Origin: Pyrus communis
Lineage: Eukaryota; Streptophyta; Magnoliopsida; Rosales; Rosaceae
Assembly (NCBI RefSeq): GCF_963583255.1
Contig: NC_084803.1
Location: forward strand, 11,072,122 to 11,136,121
Direction: 5' to 3'
DNA length: 64,000 nucleotides
Part shown: piece after piece, positions 21,672 through 33,349 of the stretch
Layout: each line of letters begins with the position of its first letter
How positions within the stretch are numbered: position 1 is the first letter of the stretch
Program-made: the position numbers and the translations under genes
The notes under the pieces: model-generated
What the model was told of the DNA's origin: nothing
What the model saw: the letters and a program-made list of their open reading frames with translations, nothing else
The model's database searches: none

Positions 21672-24270
21672 ATGGGGGTGGTTCGGGGAGACCCTGGACT
21701 CCATCAAGTCCATTCAGATCAGACAAGCTCTCTCCCAAGCCCTCACTATCGGTCCGTATATGTATACCACACATTTAAATATCTATGTGTGTGTCCATGC
21801 ATATATGTTTCAGTGGTTTTTTTGGGGGTTTCAAGTGGCTTTTTTTGGGTGTCATTGAAAGATTGCAGCAGCTAAAGTGTTTGACGTAATGTTTCAGGCT
21901 TGATTGTGACGTCGGCATTGATTATTTGGAAGGGGTTGATATGTATGACTGGGAGTGAATCGCCTGTGGTGGTTGTACTATCTGAAAGCATGGAGCCTGG
22001 CTTTGCAAGGGTGAGTTGAGCTCACTTGCTTTGTAAAAGTTCTGTTTTTTTTTTTTCAATACCCATGATTTTTATGTGTTTTAAGCCTTTTATTTTAGTC
22101 CAGAAGTGTCAATCAATCATGTTTCAATAAAAAAGTTCAGGGATTTAAGTTAAATTTGGCATGTAGATTGTGCATTTTACTTGGTTTGAACAATTACTCA
22201 CTGTGTTTTATAACTGAAAGTTTACAAGTGATACCACAGTAACATGGTTCTAGAAGGAAGAGTTGCATCAACTGGGGCAACAAGGACCATTCCTAAACCC
22301 TTCTTGATCTAGTAATGGTGCTTCATTAAACATGTCAATACTGAAACTTGAAACGACCCGAAATCAAGAAACATTCTCCCATTGAATGAATCAACATATC
22401 CGCTAGGCCTCGTAGCACCTCAATCTCAAGGGAAATACCACTATACTAGTACATTCGTATATATACTGTTTGATAGAATATTGTATACAGTTGCGCCTTT
22501 TAATTTAGTATGTGGCGTGCTTAACTGTTACACTGACCCATCTTGCTTTTCATTTAAGTTTTGGTGTATCTCATAGTACCATTGAATATGCACAAAAATT
22601 TCATTTGCTCTTTTTCACTTGTTTGCTGACATGATGATGTCTTTCAGGGTGACATTTTGTTCTTGCGTATGAGCAAGGATCCCATTCGGGCAGGAGAAAT
22701 CGTGGTGTTTAATGTGGATGTATGTCCTCTTTTATGTTATTCCTCTTGTGGTTCATTCATTTTAAATTTTCTTACATGTCCAGTCCATGAATACGAGCAT
22801 CATTTAGTATCACATGTTTGTTATTATTTTCATTTTTTTCTGAAATTTTTTGGACCAAGCTTTGGATGATTAGCGTTCACTGCTGGAAGTGGTGCGGCAT
22901 CAATGGTAATTCTAAAAGTGTCAAGAAATTCTTTGGTTCATTGGTATAGAGCATCTGTTTTGACAGAGAAGAATGGCACTGGGCAGTATCGCAGCTCTGA
23001 AATTCAGTTTCTAATTATTGGGCTGCTTTTCAATTTAACAATGATTCCAAATGTACTTTTTTGGCCAGGCCACTGGCTTATGTATGTCTTTGGTTGTGTT
23101 TGTAGTTTGTACTGCTGCTTACATATCTTTTGCTTGTTCTCCAGGGACGTGATATTCGAATTGTTCATCGAGTAATTAAGGTAAGAAATAAGGATCATGG
23201 GTGAATATTAATATCTGGATGAAACTAACCGTCTGAGCAAAAGGGGTGCCCTGGGACATCATAGCATATCCTTTCATCTTGGTTGAATCTGTTTAATGCT
23301 AATGACCATTTTCTGTTAGGTTCATGAGCAGAAAGATACCGGAGAAGTATATGTCCTCACAAAAGGTACTATTTTGTTTATAAACAGATTGATTAGACCA
23401 TTTTAATCTTTGTGTTGCTGTCGCTTGTTCCCAGTAAATTATTTAAAGTTCAGCTGTTCATATAACTTATAAAGAAGGGAAGTGAAGCAAAACCTTGAAG
23501 TCATTAGATGACGGCATAATTGCGCTTGCATGTGATAAAGTTAGAGGATTCAAATATGTTTTGATCACTTGTGATGCGTGCTTAAGATGTATGATTAGTA
23601 ACAGTGGCTTCGTTTGCTATTTTGCAGGAGACAATAACGATGACGATGACAGAAGCCTGTATGCTCGGGGCCGGCGATGGTTGCACAGACGCCATAGCAT
23701 GGGGAGAGCTGTTGGGTATTCTTCTTTCATATTTTCAAATTCTGTGATTGCTCGGTGATTGCCTCTTTGCCTCTTTGCCTTTACCATATTATCAAACCTT
23801 CTGTGATTGCTCGGTGTTGTCCTTGAAAAGAAAAGGTTTCACCATAAGCAGAATGTGGTCATTTTCTGCCATGTATACATATAAAAAATACGTACTCGTC
23901 AATATACATGCATTGCGTATTTACGCACATTTTTTGTTTCCCTGCAGGTTTTTGCCTGATGTTGGCTGGGTGACAATTATCATGACAGAAAAACCAATAA
24001 TCAAGGTTTGCTTTTGTTATAATTCAGAACATGTGTCTCCTTGTGTGTATCTTACACATCCTTAACTTAAGTTGCAGACATTCTTCAGATATGCTTCTAA
24101 TCGTGCATTGTTACTCACTCAGAAACGTAATTTTATATAACGCGTTGGCGGAATCTCTTGTTATTCGATTAGAACGTAAGCGTTGTTTTGCAGTAATATC
24201 GTGTGTTTCTTTCTTGCAGTACATTCTCATAGGGGCGCTGGGATTGCTGGTCATAACCTCCAAGGATTAG
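21672..24270 (+). pseudogene. SEC11: Signal peptidase complex catalytic subunit SEC11, with frameshifted start and altered Ser motif
   Basis: Eight exons: 21672-21751, 21898-22010, 22648-22719, 23145-23180, 23320-23365, 23628-23715, 23948-24005, 24220-24270. All introns are GT-AG and all joins keep frame. SEC11 is the ER membrane serine protease that removes signal peptides from secretory proteins. Visible are GETLDSIKSIQIRQ, the TM segment [12 protein letters not shown], the Ser box, IVHRVIK with the catalytic His, the GDNN...DDR Asp box, MGRAVGFLP and a C-terminal TM segment ending VITSKD. Two faults stand out. The ATG at 21672 is followed by five G (21674-21678), shifting it out of the conserved frame, which opens only after a TAG at 21649. 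The catalytic motif reads LSESMEP instead of LSGSMEP. It may be a decaying paralogue, use non-AUG initiation, or carry a one-base sequence error. Confidence 0.85.
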
Positions 24271-24283
24271 GGATAGCCAGATA

Positions 24284-24311
24284 CTAGAGAGAGAGAGAGA
24301 GAGAGAGAGAG
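24284..24311. repeat. (GA)n microsatellite
   Basis: About 14 GA units in the SEC11 3' UTR, just after the stop codon. Confidence 0.95.
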
Positions 24312-25736
24312 TATCGTAGTAAGGCATCACACCAATAATAAAACAATGTTGCAATCAATGGCTCAATGAACACCTTCTTCATTTTTTGAAATTAAACGAG
24401 AGGGAATGCGGAGTCAAATTCTTGTCACGAGTGAGGGGCGTTTGGGACCGCTTTGGTAAGAAGCACTTCCGCTCATAAGCACTTTTAGGTTTTGCATAAG
24501 TAAATCCCAAACCGGCTCCATTTCTACAACTGGGAAACCAAAAGTCCCCATTACTTGTTTTATTTCTTAAACTAGTAATGTAGTACAATAAAAATTGCAA
24601 GGATTTCTACGAAGCGTACGTATTTTTGTTGAGAAGAAACGAAGCGTATGTATTGAACATGATATGTAACACCGTGGTTACGCATGCGTAACAAGCACTA
24701 GTTAAATCACCGACAATTTTACACAAACTCATCGTGCATCATATATAGGACTAACGAATATAAAACGTGCGCAGGCCGCAGAAACTGTCAATTTCCATTG
24801 CGTAGAACTCCAAAATTTGCAGCTATGGTCCGCAACAAGTATACCGAAAGACTGGCGCCAAACAGGCAGCCTGCACCAGAAAACAAGAATCCAAAACACG
24901 TTATGATTTCGAAAACAAGGGGACATTTTTAGATTCTATCATGCAAAAGCCAAAGTCATACAGTACAAAAATGAACAATGAATCAACACAAACACCAGAG
25001 ATTAGACCGGACTAGCCCCAAACTTCACACCAGCACGGAACAAAAGTAAAATTAAGCAAAAACTTTCCTTCGATTATGTGTATACGTCATACTATATTCA
25101 GTGTCACAAAGGTAACATGGAAATAAATATATTAAGAAAAGAAAGATAAACCATGAAGAGAACTATTATTTTTGTTTCAAAGTTCTACAATTGAAACCAA
25201 AGATTCAACCACGTAGTGTCTTCAACTAGCAAACAAAACTTTGTCGTCACCGGAGCAGTATATCACTGAAACAAGAATAGGTAAAAGGGTACTGAAATGA
25301 GGCATAAACTAAAACTCACGAAAACACCATGCATACGAGATGGCTTTTTTTGGTGATTCAACCTTTCAGAAACTTAGTTATCATATCACTCTAAAGTTCA
25401 AAGTCGGAGTTGTTTTAGAAAGAGAAAGTATCAACAATAACACATAGCTAGAGACAGGAGATCAACAGATACAGATCCATGACCTGATCACACATCGAAT
25501 GTTAGCTTGCGCAATTATCAACGTAAACCGTAAAAACGTAACATCTGGTCAAGTATTACAGGGAGAAGCACGATGTTATATCATGTGTTTTAATGCTTAT
25601 AATTTGTATCCAAAGAGAACAAAGGCATAGAATAACTTATTGCACAATTCCTCACTAGTTTTCCCTAGAAAGACAGAATTTTACATCATCTAAAATAAAA
25701 ATATGGCAAGATAAAATGGACCTTTGGTTCAAGATT
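24312..25736. other. Spacer between convergent SEC11 and DnaJ genes
   Basis: Probable 3' UTRs at both ends; no gene or complete transposon recognised in the middle. Confidence 0.5.
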
Positions 25737-26834
25737 TTAAGCTGCATTCTGAAACTGCTGCAGCATGTCACAATGTGGTGTTTCGCGAATGAATCCCCAC
25801 TGGCGGCGCTGCATCTCAAGCCGACAATTCTGGGAAAGAATGTTGAAGTATTCTCTCTCAACCTGGTGTTCTAGATTGACACGCTCCGAGGTACCTGGTG
25901 GGAACTCTTGCTCAAACTTGGTCGACTTGACATAAAAATTCACACCCTTCTCCGTAGTAAAGCGGTATTCGTAGGGATAGGACCTCGAAAGGGCATGTAT
26001 AGGCTCAGAGGACGGCATGAAGTTGAGAAGCAGAATAAGCAACACAGGCAGCAACTGAATTAGAGTCCGAATATGGGAACCACCAGAGCCATGATCACCG
26101 CCCCTCTGCCCCATTCCATTGTGCCCAAAACTGAATCCCCGGAACTGGGTTGCCGGAGCCATTCCTCCAAAGAAATTTCTAAAGATCTCCTCAGCATCGA
26201 CATCCGCATCATAGAAGCCATTAAATCCATTAAATCCATGCGCTCCATGGTTGGTAGCACGTCTCTCATACACCGGCTCATCCGAGCCCATAACATCATA
26301 TTTTTTTCTGCTCTCTTGATTGCTGAGACACTGAAACGCCTTTGAAACGGACTTAAACGCTTCCTCAGCTCCCGGTGCCTTGTTCTTATCGGGATGAACC
26401 TTCAATGACAGTTTTCGATAAGCCTTTCGAACATCTTCAACAGTGCAACTCCTTTCCACCCCCAAAATCTCATAGTAATCCTTCTTCTTCTTCAGTTGTC
26501 TCACCATCGCAATCTGCTCCTCCGTGTACGACACACCAGCCGACGGTTTCGATGACGACGACCCAGTTGCCGTAGCCCTCTGGCGAAGCGATGGTTGGTC
26601 GAACGGCTTAGCTGAACCCAACCCAGATGGCCCATTGGCGGACCCACCAGCATCCGAACCCGATTGAGGATTGGAATTGCCGTCAATCGACGATAAGAGA
26701 TCGTCGATGGGCAGCGCCGGATCGAGACGGCGAGCTTTCGTGAGGAATTTTACGGCACGGCTTCGATCCCCAGATTCTAAAGCATCTTTCCCAATCCTGA
26801 AGCATTTCAACGCGTCGTCTTTGTTTCCGTCCAT
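25737..26834 (-). CDS. ER-type membrane DnaJ protein (DNAJB12/14-like, DUF1977)
   Basis: Single-exon CDS of 365 aa. Residues 1-50 form a TPR-like helical segment ([20 protein letters not shown]). The J domain spans about 118-182, with the HPD tripeptide at 147-149 that stimulates Hsp70 ATPase. A Gly/Phe-rich linker covers about 196-252, a single TM helix about 257-273 ([15 protein letters not shown]), and a DUF1977-type C-terminal domain about 280-360. This order is that of DNAJB12/B14-type proteins, which sit in the ER membrane with the J domain in the cytosol and aid Hsp70-dependent quality control. The start ATG precedes an [12 protein letters not shown]-terminus typical of plant members. 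It is divergent to RRS1, 1.17 kb away. Confidence 0.95.
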   Translation of the reverse strand: MDGNKDDALKCFRIGKDALESGDRSRAVKFLTKARRLDPALPIDDLLSSIDGNSNPQSGSDAGGSANGPSGLGSAKPFDQPSLRQRATATGSSSSKPSAGVSYTEEQIAMVRQLKKKKDYYEILGVERSCTVEDVRKAYRKLSLKVHPDKNKAPGAEEAFKSVSKAFQCLSNQESRKKYDVMGSDEPVYERRATNHGAHGFNGFNGFYDADVDAEEIFRNFFGGMAPATQFRGFSFGHNGMGQRGGDHGSGGSHIRTLIQLLPVLLILLLNFMPSSEPIHALSRSYPYEYRFTTEKGVNFYVKSTKFEQEFPPGTSERVNLEHQVEREYFNILSQNCRLEMQRRQWGFIRETPHCDMLQQFQNAA

Positions 26835-27269
26835 CTCGAAATCTTCTCAGAAGACAAAAACAAAGAATTCTCAGCAAATATTTTCCGAGAAAACTAGTAC
26901 CCCATAGAAAATTGAATTCGATCGATTTACAAAGAACCAAATTCCAGCAATTTGATTTGACTAATGAACAAAAGTTGAAATAATTTTGGGAAATTTTGAC
27001 TTACAAGTGAGATGGATCTGAAGGAGATGTGTGCTGGTATAAATCAATTACTGGATATTGAAAATTTTGATCGAATTAGGGTTTCATGGTGCGGGGGATT
27101 TGGGGCAGAGTCCGACACAGTGGAGGATTTTGGGGAAAATTGATTTATTAGTGGGGGAGTGGAAGTTATTGTATTTTTATAGTTTGGTACTTTCATGTGG
27201 CTTTGAGGACGGTTGAAAAGTCGTTACTACTTCCCACGTATATTAAGCCCAAAAACGGTAGCAACAAAA

Positions 27270-27333
27270 GGCCCAGTTGTAGTTTATCCACAAAAACAAA
27301 AACAAAAAAGGCCCAGTTGTCTCAGTTGGCCCA
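27270..27333. promoter_or_regulatory. Cluster of GGCCCA (site II-like) motifs between the divergent DnaJ and RRS1 genes
   Basis: GGCCCA occurs about 27270, 27310 and 27328; the first two are inside the repeated phrase AAAGGCCCAGTTGT. Such motifs are common in promoters of growth-linked plant genes. Which gene they serve cannot be told. Confidence 0.45.
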
Positions 27334-27643
27334 GCTTCCCGCAGGAAGAGTTATATGAAACGCAGAAGTCAAGGTGACGGTAGTTTAAATTAATCATGCG
27401 ACTCTTTGTGAAAAATGTAGAATATGAGGCGTCATTTCTTGTTCCGACATGACAAGGTCATGTTTAGTTTATGTAAAACCTTTTAATTATAGGTTCATAT
27501 GACATACATTGTTGAATTCAATAAATGAATGTGCGTTAAAAATTTCTAAAGAACTTAATGAGTGGATTGAACTATTAAAAGTAGTATATGTTATACATCG
27601 ATTTATGGTAGAAGGACTCCTAACATGAAATCGGGACATCAAG

Positions 27644-27891
27644 CTAATGATGTTCTAAATGAATCATGTAACGATATGGAAAAGTCCCAAGCCATGTGGC
27701 ACCTTGTTATTGGTTGGATATGCCCAATCTAGTGTGTATTTGGAGTATACGGCAAACAGAGAAACGCCTAATGATGTTCTAAATGAATCATGTAACGATA
27801 TGGAAAAGTCCCAAGCCATGTGGCACCTTGTTATTGGTTGGATATGCCCAATCTAGTGTGTATTTGGAGTATACGGCAAACAGAGAAACGC
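27644..27891. repeat. Perfect 124-bp tandem duplication upstream of RRS1
   Basis: Units 27644-27767 and 27768-27891 appear identical base for base. Each contains ATTGGTTGG (inverted CCAAT) and GCCCAATCT. The array ends 112 bp before the RRS1 ATG, so it probably forms the proximal promoter. Confidence 0.95.
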
Positions 27892-27921
27892 CGCGTTTTG
27901 TGTCGTTTCGTTTTTATACAA

Positions 27922-27933
27922 AAACCCTAAACC
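27922..27933 (+). promoter_or_regulatory. Telo-box in the RRS1 promoter/leader
   Basis: AAACCCTAAACC lies about 75 bp before the RRS1 ATG. This element is enriched upstream of plant ribosome-biogenesis and translation genes. Confidence 0.6.
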
Positions 27934-28003
27934 TGAAGTGATTAGCTTTTTTCTTTCTTCAGCTTTCAGGTCGCGAGCTGCAAAACCAAAAGAGGTCGCA
28001 GCA

Positions 28004-30300
28004 ATGGAGACCCCGCAGCAGCAGATTCAAGTCGATCTGGGTAATCTCATGGCCTTCGACCCTCATCACAGCTTCCCCTCCATCCCCTCCTCCAGGTGAT
28101 TTTTTTCTTTAATTATTCAATTTATCTCTATTTTGTGTTAATATTATACTTTTGGGCTTTTGTATTATTGCTGTCCAGAAACTAATTGAAAATTTAATTT
28201 TGGAAATTGGGACTTTTATTCGGAGAATTCCCAGCGGTAAAGTTGCAGTCTTGTGGAATAGTGAATTTTCTACCTGATAGGTTTTTGTTCCGTGGGTGAA
28301 AATCTGATTTGTTTTTTTCATTGTATTTAGGGAGGAATTAGTGAAGGAATGTATAACGAAAGGGACCGAGTTGGTTCAAGCTATTGCGAATAGCCTTTTC
28401 AACTTACCTTCAACTGAGGACATAGACGGTCCCATTGTGCAGTTGCCGCGTCCCGAAACTAAACTGCCTAGACAGAAGCATGTAAGTCATTCGTCTTAGT
28501 TTACGATCCTCCAACAACGTTCTTTAATACGTTTGATCATGTATATAAGCATTCGATAGTGAATACATGTATAGTGCTTCACAATCTATTGTTTTAAAAG
28601 AAGGTTTAAGGCGGTTTAGGTAATTGTCGAGATTTTTGTTGATCCCCCTTGTCGTGCTGCCAATTTACAGTTCCTCTCATGTAAATTGGTTGACTAGAAT
28701 GTTAGCGTATGCAAACGGGCTGTTGACGCTGCTGGTTTTTTTTTTTTTTTTTTTTTCTGTAACCGAATTAAGAGTTGCTATTGTATTCTTAGCATAAACA
28801 TCTGACTGCCGATGGCATATTCTTTTGTTTTCTACAGCTGCCAGTGCCTAAACCTCCAACAAAATGGGAAACTTTTGCCAAAACAAAAGGTTAGTCATTA
28901 CTGTATGAGTCGAACAGTACCTTTCTTCTGTTTCTTTTTTTCTTTCTTCTTCCCCCCTTTAAGACTTTGTCTAGGTTTCTCATATGTAGGCATTTGGGCC
29001 TTGAGAAAGGTAGTTGGATTTAAGATTTTGAGAAAGTGGAATATCCTTAAGCTGAACTTATACGTGGTGGTTACATTCTTTTGATATGTATTGTAGGTAT
29101 CAAGAACCGTAAAAGAGACAAGATTGCATATGATGAGCCAACTGAAACTTGGAAACGTCGCTTTGGATATGATCGTGCAAATGATGAGAATAGTGTACCT
29201 ATCATTGAGGCGAAGGAGAATGATGGTAATTTTATTCAAAGCCTTAATGCTTTCAGAAGAGTTATTTTCTTTCGTAAGCACTGAAATGCATGCTTTGCTT
29301 TGCCAAGGTAACTCGAAATAATCTTGCTCATGCTTGTTACTTTTTTCAGTGCCAGGGGAGGATCCTTTTGCTAAAAGGCGAGAGGATAAGAAGAAAAGAG
29401 TTGAAAAGCAAGATAAGAATAGGTTGCAGAACTTGAAGCAAGCTGCGAAAGTCGGTGCTTTACCAAGGTTTGTCCTTATACTCCATGTTATTCAAAGCCT
29501 AGCTGCTTAGACATCCAATGGGGCAATCGATAACTACAAATCAATATAAGCTGAGCCTTAACCAGAATAATGAGATAAGCTAGCCTTTATGTTGGAAATC
29601 ACTCTTTGGGAAAGTATTAGTGATCATTGAATGTATCTTTTGCATTGCACCGCAGAATCTAACTAAACTTTTTTCTACAGCCATGTTCAGCTAGCTGCCA
29701 CACGGTTGCCCATAACGGGAACCCAGTCTGCAGCCAAGAAGTTTTCTAAAGATGAACTGGGTAATGTAGCTGGAATAGCAGCAACCGCAACGGCCAGCGG
29801 TGGTAAGTTTGACAAGAAATTGCCTGGTGAAAAGCCTCCTAAACATAAAGGAAAGTTCCGCAAGGTATGTAAATCTCATCCTAGCCATGCTCAACTAACT
29901 GCACATCACAATAAGCTGATAAAGTACCTGCCCCTTATTCTTTCGGCTTTTGCTTTCAGTTTTTGCCGGTTGTAGAAGGAAAAGGAAAACAATCACAAGA
30001 GAAGGAGCAAACAGATAAAGTACTGAACAAGCTAATCTCTAAGAATTCCCATGAGATATTTAACGTCGACAAGGTTCATCTCTTTCGCTGTCAAATGTTT
30101 TCTCCTGCCGTATTCATATGGTTTGAGTCCCACTTATTAATTGAATTTTTGTGACACAGGCTGTTAACATGTACAATGTCAAGAAGGACAAGAAGCGAAA
30201 GAACAAGCCGGGGATGTCCTCAAGCACGTTAAAACCGAAGAAGAACATCCAGAAGAAGCCATTAAAGAAGGGATCTTCATCGAAAGGAAAGGGAAAGTGA
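28004..30300 (+). CDS. RRS1: Ribosome biogenesis regulatory protein RRS1 homologue
   Basis: Eight exons: 28004-28095, 28331-28481, 28838-28889, 29097-29225, 29350-29467, 29681-29864, 29960-30073, 30160-30300. They join to 981 nt, 326 aa, all introns GT-AG. The N-terminal half has the family core: [42 protein letters not shown] and [19 protein letters not shown]. This is followed by [17 protein letters not shown], a Lys-rich tract ([19 protein letters not shown]) and a very basic C-terminal tail rich in KK/KP. RRS1 works in the nucleolus with RPF2 to load the 5S RNP during 60S subunit assembly. The start ATG follows a telo-box and a duplicated promoter segment. Confidence 0.97.
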
Positions 30301-30421
30301 CTTTGTTATTAGTCATGACATTTACAAGCTGTGGGAGTTTTGATGTAGGTTTTACAAGTTTAATCATTTGGAATCGAAGATTATTATGTAAGACTCCTTT
30401 ATTTTTCAGGAGAAATATTTT

Positions 30422-30424
<3 letters not shown>

Positions 30425-30472
<48 letters not shown>
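30425..30472. repeat. (CT)n microsatellite
   Basis: About 24 CT units in the RRS1 3' UTR or just beyond it. Confidence 0.95.
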
Positions 30473-30476
<4 letters not shown>

Positions 30477-31787
30477 GGGTCAATTTCTATTGTGCGTGCA
30501 TGTTGCGTTCCTCGCAACCGGATATCTGTGTCCGGTCAACAGACTCGGAAATTTGGACCGTTCAAGAGAGAGATCAGGGCCGTTCGAGGGCTTGGTTTTG
30601 TATAAAGTGATCCAGTAGAATAGGCTAATGGGAGTTGCAAGATTTAAATTTAGTAGTCTGAATTTTTAGGTACGTTGGCTCTGGACAGAGAGAATCAGAT
30701 AATCTCAATTACATACCTTTGCGATGAAATTTGTGGACGTGTGGTTTTTGGTATTAAACATAGCCACGTAGTTGATTAGGGTCTTCCAATCAAAATATAA
30801 CTTTATTCTACTTAAGGCATATTTGAAACATCAACAACCAAATTCTATCTGAATCTCGTGGCCTCAAACTGCTAAGAAATCATCTTACAAAATTAAAAAA
30901 AAAAAAAAACAAATGTACCACGAAGATACACATTGACAGAAAGTGGATACGTTGTCCGAAATATGAAAATCTAACTCATTAAAATCAATGGTGTGCTCTG
31001 CTTATTTGATATGAGATAAGCCGTAATTCAAAAATTATTTTAAATGATAGAAATTATGAATGGAAATGACCTTAGTTGTTCGTATATAAAATAAATAATG
31101 TTCTCGTGAATTTCATACATGGTTGTTCAGGTATAACACGTGAATGACATCCATGCCTTGCATACCCTAATTGAAATGAGATACTGTAATTTTTTTCTTT
31201 TCATGTATTGGATTAAGAACTGTAATGTGTGTTTATGAAATAATTCATATCATGTGTAAGTAAAAGATAATGGTATGGAAATCAAAATTTTAAATTAAAT
31301 TTGTAAGTCAAATGTTGTGTCATCAATATAAAAAAATAAAAATAAAAAAACGCGTTAATCAGTATTTAGTTAATAATTCAATTATCTATAATCATATCAT
31401 TTGATTTGCAAATTTGGTTTAAAAAAATTTAGTCTTCCTAACATTACTAGTTAGTAAATGCAAACAAAGTTATAAATCTAAAAAAATTGAATATTTATAT
31501 TTTAATAAGCGCAAAGTATAATTCCAAAGGAGTGTTGTACCCCAAAAGAATCAAATATACTTGGCTGTCCTTAGTTTTGGACTGTTGGTCGACAAAAAAA
31601 AAGTTGGGAGTGTTGGCAAACAAAACCCTACTCTTCTCACACCCACAAAGAAAACAGAGAGACAACAAATGCAGAAGTAGAAAGTGTTTCTCTCCTCTTC
31701 CTCCAAAAATATCAAATTTTATATCCACCCCAGCTCTTTTTTCTGCTGAAAGATTTGATCTTTATATAGTTTCAAGCTTTTGGATTA
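30473..31787. other. Spacer between RRS1 and the BT1-like carrier
   Basis: AT-rich, no transposon ends recognised. The last ~200 bases contain pyrimidine-rich leader-like sequence and are the likely promoter and 5' UTR of the carrier. Confidence 0.5.
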
Positions 31788-33349
31788 ATGGGTGGAAGAA
31801 GATTGCAGGGTACTGGAAATACAAACGACGATGTAGTATTCTCTTGTTCTTCCGGGATTAGAATCCGACGCAGTCCTCTAAATAATCCTTCGCAGTCCGG
31901 TGGACTATTTGCCAGCGTTCAAGTTGCAAGAGGATTTGGTATCACACCGAGTCCTCAGAACTCCATAGACCAAACCACAAAGCTTCTAAGCTCCACGTAC
32001 ATGACATACATGTCGACGCCGGGTTCCGGGTTTCGGATTGGCAGGGTTGATGAGTTGGTGGAGGCAGAGGCATTGCTCGAGGTTGCAGAAGCAGAAGAGC
32101 TGTTGAAGATTCAGAAAATTAATGGTAATGGTGGGGGTTTGAGATTGAAAATAAAGGTTGGGAATGCTTCGCTGAGGCGGCTGCTGAGCGGAGCAGTGGC
32201 GGGAGTGGTGTCGCGGACGGCGGTTGCTCCGTTGGAGACGATACGGACGCATTTGATGGTGGGGGGCAGTCGCCACTCCAGTACTTCTCAAGTGTTTCAT
32301 TCTATCATGGAAGCTGATGGATGGCAGGGCTTGTTTAGGGGTACTTTGGTCAATGTCATCAGGGTTGCTCCATGCAAGGCTATTGAGGTACGATCGCCAA
32401 GAATTGATACTAGTGAATTTTATGTGTAAATTTTGATACTCGACACGAAGAATTCATCTTGGTCTTGAAATTCTTTATGCAGAATGTTCGCTAATGTTTG
32501 TTCATTGATAACATCTCGATGGGTTTTGTCAACGATAATGATATTCTAACTTTATAAAGAACAAACATCCGTTCCATAACCCGACTAGTATAACTTCATG
32601 TTTCTGACTCTGGTCTTGGGTAGTTATTTGCTTATGACACGGTGAAGAAGCACTTAACTCGACCTGGTGAAGAGCTGAAAATCCCTATCCCCGCTTCATC
32701 AATCGCAGGCGCTGTTGCCGGATTCAGCTCAACCTTGTGTACATACCCTCTAGAGTTGTTAAAAACACGATTAACCATCCAGGTAAATCAGACCCCGAAA
32801 TTCAGAAAGGACTATTGAATTCATTGGTTTGTTTTCTTGGTATCAGTACTCAAAGTCACATATTTTACTTGATTGCAGAGAGGAGTGTACAATAACTTTT
32901 TCGACGCAGTATCAAAAATTGTCCAACGGGAGGGACCTGCAGGGCTATACAGGGGCCTCACCCCGAGTTTAATTGGCGTAATTCCATACGCTGCCGCCAA
33001 CTATTTTGCTTATGACGCCCTCTCAAAAGCTTACAAGAAAGCTTTCGAAAAGGAGGAAATCGGAAACATAACGACTCTCCTGATCGGATCAGCAGCTGCT
33101 GCAATTTCGAGCGGTGCAACTTTCCCGCTTGAGGTGGCTCGGAAGAGAATGCAGGTTGGGGCTCTCAGTGGGAGGCAGTACAAGCACATACTTGACGCTC
33201 TTTCGAGCATACTTGCAAGTGAAGGAATCAGTGGCCTGTACAAAGGGTTAGGGCCGAGCTACATGAAATTGGTCCCAGCTGCTGGGATTTCCTTCATGTG
33301 CTACGAAGCATGCAAACGAATACTGACTGAGAACGAGGAAGAAATCTAA
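31788..33349 (+). CDS. BT1: Mitochondrial carrier family protein, BT1-like adenine nucleotide transporter
   Basis: Three exons: 31788-32387, 32624-32782 and 32879-33349, all joins in phase 0, giving 409 aa. A long N-terminal extension (about 130 aa, Ser/Gly/Thr-rich) suits an organelle transit peptide. Three carrier repeats follow, each with the PX[DE]XX[KR] signature: PLETIR, PLELLK and PLEVAR. The downstream Gly-rich boxes are LFRGTLVNVIR, LYRGLTPSLIGVIPYAA and LYKGLGPSYMKLVPAAG. N-terminal length and repeat wording match Brittle-1 proteins, which export adenine nucleotides or ADP-glucose across the plastid envelope (some isoforms are dual-targeted). In Arabidopsis BT1 (At4g32400) and the PPR gene At4g32430 are close neighbours, so this window may keep that linkage; this is from memory. 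Confidence 0.93.

Noticed and set aside
30179..30517. 112-codon minus-strand frame across the RRS1 end
   Set aside because: Its Glu/Arg repeat comes from the CT microsatellite and the rest is antisense to RRS1.
31487..31861. 124-codon frame overlapping the start of the BT1-like gene
   Set aside because: Different frame, no recognisable domain; probably leader sequence, at most an upstream ORF.
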